Shown one piece after another: positions 16,493 to 23,926 of a stretch of DNA of 23,926 bases. Position 1 is the stretch's first letter, and the number at the start of each line of letters is the position of its first letter. Source of the stretch: Hymenopellis radicata. Its lineage: Eukaryota > Basidiomycota > Agaricomycetes > Agaricales > Physalacriaceae. The notes beneath the pieces are model-generated. The model had not been told where the DNA came from, did no database searches, and worked only from the letters and a program-made list of their open reading frames with translations. Where the stretch lies: positions 1 through 23,926 of the forward strand of contig JADNRX010000751.1 in NCBI GenBank assembly GCA_015501595.1. Direction: 5' to 3'. A program made the position numbers and the translations under genes.

Positions 16493-17425
16493 TCAAGGAC
16501 CGCCATTGGTGAATATGCAGGCGCGATGCAGGTACGCCTAGGTAAACGCCTCATCAGCGAGCTCGTCGTCAAGCAAAGCAAACGCACCAACAAATCACAG
16601 CGAGAACGAGACTAGGACCAACCAGGACAGGGCGGGAATAACCAAAGCTATACCGATGGTCGGGAGTCATATCCAGAGGAGCGTCGACGTCGGATTCATC
16701 CCACCGGCGCGAAGCCAAATGGGATAGGGACGCGTCGCGAAGACAACGTCCCAAGCAACGCCGGCGACGTCGGTTATAGTCCAGAGGTCTGCCACAGTGG
16801 TTAGTGAGGAGGAGAAACCAACAAGGTCTGCTTACCATTTGGTCGAGACGAGTTCATGCTTGTCGGCGCTATCTGGGAGGCAAGGGCAAAATCGCTGGAA
16901 GGGATAGTCCTAGGCTCCAGTCCATGGTAGACGTGGTTATTGCTGGAGCAGAATTAAACGATTGGGCGGCATGAAAAGGCAAAGGAGAACGAACCGTCAA
17001 AGTGGTAACCAAGGCCCCGAAGACCTGCCCGACATCTAACAAAAGGGCGGGCAATGAGTACGACGTATATGAGACGCAGCAACAACGACGCACAGAGTGG
17101 CTCTTAGCCCGTATCCATGGAGGAGCGGCGGAATAATGTCCTCCACGTCGCGGTCAACGACGCACAACCAAAATCTTCGGACAAAGTCGTCAGCGGGCTT
17201 GTCGACGACAAGAGAAACAGCTAGACATACCAGAGTGCTGGAAACCGAGGGTGGAGGCGTCGACGGTCGATGGCAGTTAGGAGAGAAATCGACGATGATG
17301 GTGGGAGGAAGAAACCCGGGTGTTCATCAACAAACATAAGTCGGTCACGTTTTAAACGCGTCGTCGTCGCGGTGATGTCCGGCAAACACGATGAGGGGGA
17401 ACGTCGTCAGCAGCGACGAGACCAT
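16493..17425 (-). pseudogene. Six-exon membrane-protein gene, B2 copy, disabled
   Basis: Counterpart of 7469-8397. The first exon (MVSSLLTTFPLIVFAGHH) and the second are conserved. The exon holding the membrane segment has TGA where B1 has CGA (LLW-Ile-stop instead of LLWIRLP), and the following donor GTACGT is lost with neighbouring bases. The third and fourth exons differ strongly from B1 (16800-17050), where a longer unrelated stretch is present. The gene is probably non-functional in this copy. Confidence 0.5.
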
Positions 17426-17435
17426 CTACGGAACG

Positions 17436-17848
17436 ATGAGAAGGGCATGGTATCAGAGAATGAGACAAACCGAGAGAAGAAAGGTATGCAGAGGGAAAAG
17501 GAAGGAAGGGAAGGTGGAATGATGATTCTCAGCGAATTCCGTCGCCATTTAATGGCTTCCCATAGATACGTACACGCAATAAGATGGATATCAAAGCCGT
17601 TGATCGGCGCCGCGACACACGGACATTTGATGGGGGCAGATCCAAGAAGATTCAGGCGCATATTGCGCCGCCACACATTTCGCTTAGTGACGAGAGTCTC
17701 CGCCCTGAGCAACACGGTGAAAATGCAGCGATACAAGCAAGAAAAGAATGAAAATCTGAGATAAGTAAGACTCCAGCACACATACTAAACCCAAAACAGA
17801 AAGAAACTTACCTTGACATCCAGAATGCACCGTAGAGAGTTTCCCGTT
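17436..17848 (-). pseudogene. Small membrane-anchored protein locus, B2 copy
   Basis: Counterpart of 8409-8820. The start is ACG instead of ATG, and one-base differences near 17606-17613 fuse two frames, so that KRNVWRRNMR and PINGFDIHL fall in one frame, unlike B1. Either the B1 model is wrong or this copy is dead. The GTAAGT donor is kept. Confidence 0.3.
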
Positions 17849-17850
17849 CT

Positions 17851-18460
17851 TCAAAGCCAGGTTCCAGGAGCCAAAACGCTGGAATTAGGTGCAGGGTCTG
17901 CCCCTGAGAATCTGATGGGAGTCAGTCAGCGGCGTCTGACTCGGGATATTGAAAACTTACAGAATGGTTTTTTCACCCGGACAGTTGCAACGCTTCGCGT
18001 TGCTCGTTCCACCCTTCTAAGAACAGAGAAAGGTTCCCGTTTACGTTCTATTAACATGTGATATCAGTCAGCACGAAATTACCCCGTCGAAACACGGAAA
18101 AGGTACGAACCTTGTCCGCATTCTGGTGACACAGTGCGAATCGCGCCTTGACGTTGAATTCAACTCGGTCAGAGGCGGGGTGAGTGTCGCAGAACGTATA
18201 TTCAGAGTACATACACCTGTCCCAGGCGTCAAAGTGAACAAAATCAAGCGGGAAACGACTGTTACCCAAAAAAGTGTCAGAGGGACGGAGGAGGAAGACG
18301 ACTTGCGCATCATTTCCCCACATCCGAGGTCGGCCAGATAAGATTGCAGAGACGTCACAGGGTCCAGAAATCCTCGTGTCATCGATGTGCAGGGTCCTAG
18401 ATGCGTCCCAGAGCCTCTGACGCGATATCTCGTCCTCAAAGTGTGTTCTCCGCCTCAACG
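17851..18460 (-). CDS. Unrecognised three-exon gene, B2 copy
   Basis: Counterpart of 8824-9480, with exons about 18460-18111, 18047-17977 and 17911-17851. The central frame is unbroken here: NDAQVVFLLRPSDTFLGNSR, PLDFVHFDAWDRCMYSEYTF and FNVKARFALCHQNADK, then NVNGNLSLFLEGWNEQREAL, ending VLAPGTWL. Upstream of about 18456 the frame of B1 (DSITYHGFR) meets TAA and TGA, so a start or acceptor must lie between 18456 and about 18380, or this copy is also damaged. The composition suggests a soluble, cysteine-containing protein. No function can be assigned. Confidence 0.45.
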
Positions 18461-19457
18461 ACCATCGGAATCAGTGTTACGTAATGCTATCAAGAGTCTC
18501 CAAGTAAATTCAGGCGAGTGAGAGGCGCGAGAGAGTGGGAGAGCATGAAGGTGAGTTGGTGTAACCACTTTTGAACTTGGACATGTGGTGGTTCGAGTTC
18601 AAGTGATACCGATCACTTTGGGGTTGCCATACTTGTATGGCACCATTCAAAAAGGATGTTCTACCGCTAATTCCGAGCCGATTGGACGCCTGGAACGTTG
18701 ACATGACCTGGGTTACCCGTTCATAGAGCGGAGTGAATTCCCACCAGCGAATACGTGAAGTCAACATGGCGACCCGACGGACATCATATTCAAGGTACGT
18801 TATATCACTTGCACTGGTTTGCTAGCTCACCCTGGACGAAGTTTTCGAGAAGTCGTATTTGGATGTTTCGACCGTACTCACTTCTCCGTAAGTGTCGAGA
18901 GGTCCAGTATCTCCATGTATGTGTTTATGTCCACCTTTGGGTGTCTACCATGTTTTAGTGGGATCTCATACTGTGTTCTGGAGAGCAATTAGACGCTTGT
19001 ACAGAGCTTCAATGGAGTTGAATTGTCAATATACGCATTTCTGGTTTTGATAAGTAACAGATTTCAAGACTACGGTAAGGTTTTCGCCTAAATACTGTCT
19101 ACTTTCGAGCACAAGAATGGGAGGTAAACCAAATTCATTGAAACGTATCTACAACAAGGCTGTACATGTACACGTATTCTATTCAAATGAACCCCGCCAA
19201 TATGGCTCTCCGCTCATCACGACGCCTTACTATGTCGGTCAGTCCATCCGTGCCTATGGCGTTAATCTAACGGCACCAACATAGCGCATAATGACGGCAC
19301 TGAGTTGCTGTTGCGATCGTCTAAGAATGTATTAGCTCCGTGGAATGATCAAAATAGTTTTAGAGGTACGTACCATAATGCACCCGAAATTGAACGTACT
19401 CCCGTCCTGAGCATGTCTTCATCAACAACGACGCTCAGATCCCATTCGTCTCCACTG

Positions 19458-19823
19458 TCAGAGGCGCTGCTCATCTGCCGTCGTGTATCCAGAGCGTGGA
19501 CAGAAGTCGAGGTGGGTGGCGTCGAGTTGGTTCGCTTGTTCCAAAGACACGTTAGCATCGAAGTGGGAGGCTCGCAGCACGGGTGCAGCGGCGGTAACGC
19601 CGCTGGTCACTGCGAAGATACAATAATTCAGGCACTGCAATAAGGTGTTAGTCCTGAAAGCGCGGTAGACCAAGACGAATTCGTCACCAGGACGTCCAAA
19701 TGCGTGTATAAACCCGAAGGCCGTGAGATCTAAATCGCCATCAGCGGCTAATCGTTTAGGAGCCGAAGACTGGGCGCGGGCGAGGGCTTTGGACCGTGTT
19801 GGAATTGGCAGAGTGCTGGTCAG
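19458..19823 (-). pseudogene. Module 1 of the exon-pair array, B2 copy
   Basis: Same exon pair as 10349-10799: LAADGDLDLTAFGFIHAFGR in exon a and LNYCIFAVTSGVTAAAPVLR in exon b. The start ATG is destroyed by one missing base (near 19822), and the intron has lost its GTACGT donor with neighbouring bases, leaving about 36 nt. The tail of exon b differs from B1 (VSLEQANQLDATHLDFCPRS). Probably non-functional unless transcribed from further upstream. Confidence 0.5.
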
Positions 19824-19825
19824 GT

Positions 19826-20200
19826 TTAGCTGTGGAGCCGGTAGCAGGGAAAGAAGAGGAAGAGGAGGGTATGGAGCAGGTACTGTAGTGGCGAGAGAGA
19901 TCGCCGAGCCCAGCGCCTATGTCGGGGAAATTCTGGTTGAAGTGTGGTGTGAAATCGGATTGATGTCGTTATCCTCACAGTGAGTAGCTCGCAGCGCGAG
20001 CGCAGCGGCGACAACGCCACTGCTCACTGCGATTCTATTGATGCTCAGGCACTAAGTCATGTCGTTAGTTCAGGAAGCGAGGTAGGCAGCAGTAATGTAC
20101 AGAAAACGAATTTGTAACCGACGCGTCCCAAAGCATCCATAAACCCGACCTCCGTCAGATTTAAATCGGAATCAGCGGGTAGAATTATCCGAAGGCTCGG
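19826..20200 (-). pseudogene. Module 2 of the exon-pair array, B2 copy
   Basis: Counterpart of 10803-11174. It keeps the CTAAC branch sequence and the CTTAG acceptor, while the donor site reads GTACAT. Exon b has several indels relative to B1, and the frame after the Ala-rich core is shifted. The palindromic core near 20003-20030 is degraded (CAGCGGCGACAACGCCACTG). Confidence 0.4.
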
Positions 20201-20344
20201 CGCCTGAGCATAGGTCCGTGGAATCAGAAGGATTCTGTGAGTTGAGGCCGTCTAGCGAAAGAGAGCGACTGTGGCGACGAGGTGGTGTTGATGGCTGTCG
20301 AAGGTGTGTCCCGATGACGCTGACGAACTTGGTATCTTCCTCGA

Positions 20345-20625
20345 GGTGAACAGATGCTACAATCAAAGTGTGGCGTGGATATTGGGCGACCATCGTTATC
20401 GAAGCAGTGGAAAGCTCGCCAGACGAGCGCAGTGGCGGAAGTGCCGCTGTTCACTGCGGCGAACGTGTGGCCCTGGGATAACAGTTAGCGCAAGAATGTC
20501 GAGAACAAGATAACGTACCTAAACAACTCCGCCGCCCACACGTGTCCAAATCCATCCATAAATCCGGAGGCAACCAGATCCAGATCGCCATCAGCGGCGC
20601 GTGGTCTCTGTACGAATCGAATCCT
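20345..20625 (-). pseudogene. Module 3 of the exon-pair array, B2 copy
   Basis: Counterpart of 11335-11592. Exon a follows TTTTCACAG and keeps AADGDLDLVASGFMDGFG-like sequence; the GTACGT donor is kept. Exon b reads AVNSGTSATALVWRAFHCFD and stays open further than in B1. Together with the other five modules it supports one family with diverging copies. Confidence 0.42.
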
Positions 20626-21685
20626 GTGAAAATCTGACGGTAATAAGCGAAGGAACTAAGGAAAACAGGTCAGAATGGAAGGCGAAATTTAAACGAAACC
20701 TTGGCACCATTTTCCCGAAAAAAAAAAAGCCGGGCCGGCGAGGCCAATACACGCTGGAGACGTGCGAGATGGCATGCTCCTAAGACGTCGCGTTGTTCTT
20801 TGGCGGGTTATAAGATGAGAAGTTCACGAGGTATACACCATAACATACCGTGTTTGATGCATCGATGAATTGGATCTATTGAAAACAAGTCAGAAATAGT
20901 AGCTGGAATCGAATTGAAAACACACCGTTTTGCCTGGACCAAAAGCCGGTCCGGCGAGGACAGCCGACACTGCCCAAGAATCAAGAGTTCGTTTCTATGG
21001 CAGCGAGCCATTTGAACGCTGCCGAATCGCGGTGGCGAACCACCGCGGCCAGCCTCCAGTCTGAATGCTCTGTTCTCCCAATCAACTTGGAATCAACGAC
21101 GCCGAGAGATGGCGACTCACGCATTCCACGGGGATATTTAAAGGTAATCTAGGGCACAATTAAGCCCAAAAAGACGAAAAAAATGAGCTGAAAAATGCAC
21201 TTTTCGCATAAAATCCAAGCCTGGCCGGCGAGGCCGTCTATGCTGCTTGATTCCCCAAGGTTCCGTTAGTCGTGTTTTAGGTGTAATAAAATCCGAGTCA
21301 CTGTCGATTCTGGAGGCGCCGAAGGCGCCGACGCGTCATATCTGAAAAGAATCAGTTTCAAAGATGGCGGACTTGACGGTATGAAGCAAACCTTGAAGTT
21401 GCCCGATTGGGATGAATGTTGATCGGTGTGGTCTTCCTCTTGCCATCACGTCGTACCGCTGGCGTCTCCCTCAATTGACCCTTCGCGTGTTTTTGATTCG
21501 GCCCCTTTTGCCATGCGATAATCTCTGTGGCTCCCGTGTGTCAGTCCTTCTGGAATGACGCCGAATACGACCACTCACCGCCGCCATCTCCTCCGTGTAT
21601 CTCCGTCTCTCTACTCCCGTAAATCTGACCCCGGTTCTCGACTAATTGAGCATCTCTCGCTCATCGTGTGCTCCTTCTGGATCGC

Positions 21686-22470
21686 ATGGCGGCTGATAAC
21701 CAAACCGTGGCCGTCAAACTGGCGTGGGCCCTCAACACGCTCCTGGTCTCCGATTGGACTTTGTCTCCTCCATATTCCGACAGCGAATCTCGATGATTCG
21801 AGCTGGTAAGACTCTGGGGACAATAAAGAACTCTGGAGATCATCTAGACCACTTCACGCACCGTTCCCGACTTCTTTTGGTGTTTCCGGCCTTTCTAAGC
21901 GCGGATCTCGACGAATTGAGCGGGTGTCTGGAGCTCGACTCGTCAATATACGGGCTATGCAGACGTTCCAATTACTTACCTTGGCGCCTTCCTCAAGTCG
22001 GAAACCCAAAAGACTACACGAAACTTCAGTGGGAAGAACTTACCAACGGTGAGGCAATTTACCTTGCAAGGTACAAACATGCTGACAGGACGAATCGTCA
22101 GCAGACAAGCGGGATGGAGAGAAGAACGAGCTTACCGCGACAGTTTGCAGTGAAGGTGGCAGTAAGTGGGAGAGTCGGAATGAGGAATCCAAACTGACCG
22201 TTGCACAGAGACAAAATTCAGGTCCCCGCCGGAGGAATATTCCCGTGTGTAAGATCTCTTTGGGCGCCTGATCGTTGCCTTGACTAACGCTTGATTCAGA
22301 TCCTTGTCTGGAGATTTCTTCGTGGCGCATTTAACGGGAGGTAAATCTTCTTTCTATATTGGATAGATATATCTAGTCACACTGATTCGCCGTTGTATAG
22401 GCATCGAGTTCGAGCTACTCAAGTGTAAATACGCAGAGTCAAGGTACGTACCTGCCGTCATTCCACAATA
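21686..22470 (+). CDS. Unrecognised spliced transcription unit in A2
   Basis: Same unit as at 859-1640. In this copy the frame is longer: an open stretch runs from about 21724 to 22197 and includes the protein-like segments LSADLDELSGCLELDSSIYG and LQWEELTNGEAIYLARYKHA. Extra bases relative to A1 (for example at the TTT near 21769 and the AAA near 21826) restore this frame, which suggests that A2 is the more accurate reading. Splice sites are the same as in A1. No family recognised and no start or end is certain. Confidence 0.35.
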
Positions 22471-22838
22471 TTTGTCGCATCATTCGCTAAGACTGCCCTG
22501 GTAGTCTCCGGGCTATGCAGCTAATAACGCTTTCTTATTCTTGCACTACACAAATTCGTGTGGTAGGTAGCACCACAATATGTATCTCTTTCGATTCCTA
22601 ATGACAGTCCGCTTTGAATGAAACTGCGGGAGAATGCTTTCATTGAGAACATATATTTGGCCACACAGAACAATACTTTCGCCACATCATTCGATTCTGA
22701 TGCGACGGAGCGCACAGAACTGCGCATGAGTAACGGGGGGCCCAGACGACCGCTTCATAAATCAAACTTTAATGTTGAAGAGGTATAAAGACCACCAGAA
22801 CTCCCATCAATCTCATCGCCTCCTTCCCTTCTCACGTT

Positions 22839-23173
22839 ATGCTGTCGCTATGCCCCCTCGTACTGTCCTCTTGTCGTCGCTGTGCCTGCTCTCTAGACTC
22901 TATGTCGAGTAAGTGTCTTGCGTGGTACTCTGATCATTGATTGACTTGTTCATCGTCTAGATACTCACTGTTCTGTCAACGCAAGTAAGTGCCTTCTTGT
23001 GTTCTACTCTCATCGCCATCTGATTTAGTTCACTTCTAGGTGTTGACTTCATATTTCTCTCACTGACTATCTTCTTGTTACTGCCTCGACTCGCAAGCTT
23101 CAGTGCTACGAGTCTCCGGGCAGCACGGTGCGTAACAGTAACTCGCGTCACTTCAGCTAACAAACCTGCTTAG
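22839..23173 (+). CDS. Putative small three-exon protein (A2 copy)
   Basis: Equivalent of 2007-2341, with TATAAAG at 22784-22790 and the same GTAAGT donors. Exon 1 (22839-22908) has the same length as in A1, but a C is gained and a T is lost inside it. Residues 7 to about 16 are therefore read in another frame, giving PLVLSSCRRC. One copy is probably misread. No family recognised. Confidence 0.33.
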
Positions 23174-23647
23174 TTCGTCCGTGTGTGCTGGGGCAAACAC
23201 CACGGTGTGAGGCTCAGATGTGAGTCTCGCACTGCCCACTCCGGGGACTGCGCGAACCAGGCATGGGATGTTGGGGCCCGTGTGGCTTAATGGGGTTGAC
23301 CCTACCCAAAACCAACCTTGCGCGCAGGTGATGTTTGCCTGGTTTCCTGCCAGCCCTCCTTGGGCAGCTAAATCAGCCACCGAGACTCCTTTTTTTTTGA
23401 TTCTAGCTGCGAGAGACTTGAACGCTGTACTCGCCAGCCCCATCCCCAGGTAACGGACCTCTTTCGGTTTGAATCTCGCCCGAGGAGCCCAAACACCTTA
23501 GCAGGGCACCTTGACAGTACGTCTCTGAGCTAAAAAGTGCTCTTTAGCGAGACGTGCCTGTGCAATCAGTAGACTTGTCTCTCGCTTAGACTTTTGTAGT
23601 AAATACTTGCCGTTCGCGCCGTGTAGTAGTAAAACAATGCATTGATT

Positions 23648-23926
23648 TCAACAACTACTTCTACTTTGAGCTGCTGCCGCGACGGTCCAAGGAAGACTGT
23701 CTAAAAACAAAGGTGTACCAACAGTCACGCGCTTGAGAGGGCCATATCTGGAAAAGATTTCGTACATATCCCGCTCAGAGGCCTCGTAGGACAGGTTGGC
23801 CACATAAGCGTCAACGAGGGAACTTGCTCGGACCGCACCGCAGCGACGCTCTGCTTCTCCGCCCATTCTATGAGTGCAGTGCGTCCGCTGAATGTGAAAG
23901 GCTGCGCGCGCATTACACTTGCTGCT
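23648..23926 (-). pseudogene. Truncated RRM gene, A2 copy (partial)
   Basis: Second copy of the RRM gene, entering from beyond the window end. It contains the end of RRM1 and the truncated RRM2, with the same premature end at 23648. One C is missing from the CCACC near 23801, which breaks the frame between RRM1 and RRM2 relative to A1. This may be a read error. Exon 1 lies outside the window. Confidence 0.6.

Larger units (their letters stand above)
13714..20820. repeat. Segmental duplication block B, copy B2
   Basis: Second copy of the 7-kb block, collinear with 4788-11829. It keeps an intact RRM gene, but its OPI3 copy carries a 114-bp internal tandem duplication and two frame breaks. A nonsense codon lies in the membrane-segment exon of the six-exon gene. 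The right end runs straight into block A2 at 20825. Confidence 0.92.
20825..23926. repeat. Segmental duplication block A, copy A2 (cut by window end)
   Basis: This is a near-identical copy of 1-3098, joined directly to the end of block B2. I count about three substitutions (for example near 22134, 23080 and 23131) and about seventeen one-base indels against A1, mostly in homopolymers. Such a profile is typical of a very young duplication read with indel-prone long reads. The copy runs off the window end, so its full length is unknown. Confidence 0.93.

Overview
The window looks like fungal nuclear DNA, most likely from a basidiomycete of the Agaricomycetes type. Coding exons are short and split by introns of about 45-65 nt with GTRNGT donors, CTNAY branch points and YAG acceptors. 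There are no bacterial operons or ribosome-binding sites. The two recognisable gene families, an Opi3/PEMT phospholipid methyltransferase and RRM proteins with mitochondrial presequences, are eukaryotic. I did not recognise any virus, toxin, rRNA, tRNA or CRISPR sequence.

The dominant feature is nested tandem duplication. The layout is A1 (1-3576), C1 (3577-4787), B1 (4788-11829), A-prime (11830-12796), C2 (12797-13710), B2 (13714-20820), A2 (20825-23926, cut by the window end). B1 and B2 are diverged copies of one 7-kb block. A-prime is a diverged A copy that lost about 2.6 kb from its middle. A1 and A2 are nearly identical: about 3 substitutions and about 17 one-base indels in 3.1 kb. This suggests an old doubling of the A-C-B unit, followed by a very recent 20.8-kb duplication or an assembly duplication. 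Many A1/A2 differences are homopolymer indels, so single-base frameshifts should be read with caution.

A carries a plus-strand spliced unit, a small TATA-preceded gene, and a truncated RRM gene on the minus strand. C1 and C2 occupy equivalent sites but are mostly dissimilar; C2 holds a clean three-exon minus-strand gene. B carries, in order along the plus strand: an OPI3-like gene (minus), a divergently transcribed mitochondrial-type RRM gene (plus), several unrecognised spliced minus-strand genes, and a threefold tandem array of an exon pair (minus).

Of the duplicated recognisable genes only the B2 RRM gene (14754-15447) is intact. Both OPI3 copies and the B1 RRM copy are broken by different lesions. 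The region reads as a segmental-duplication hotspot in which housekeeping-gene copies are decaying and short lineage-specific exons are being multiplied and reshuffled.
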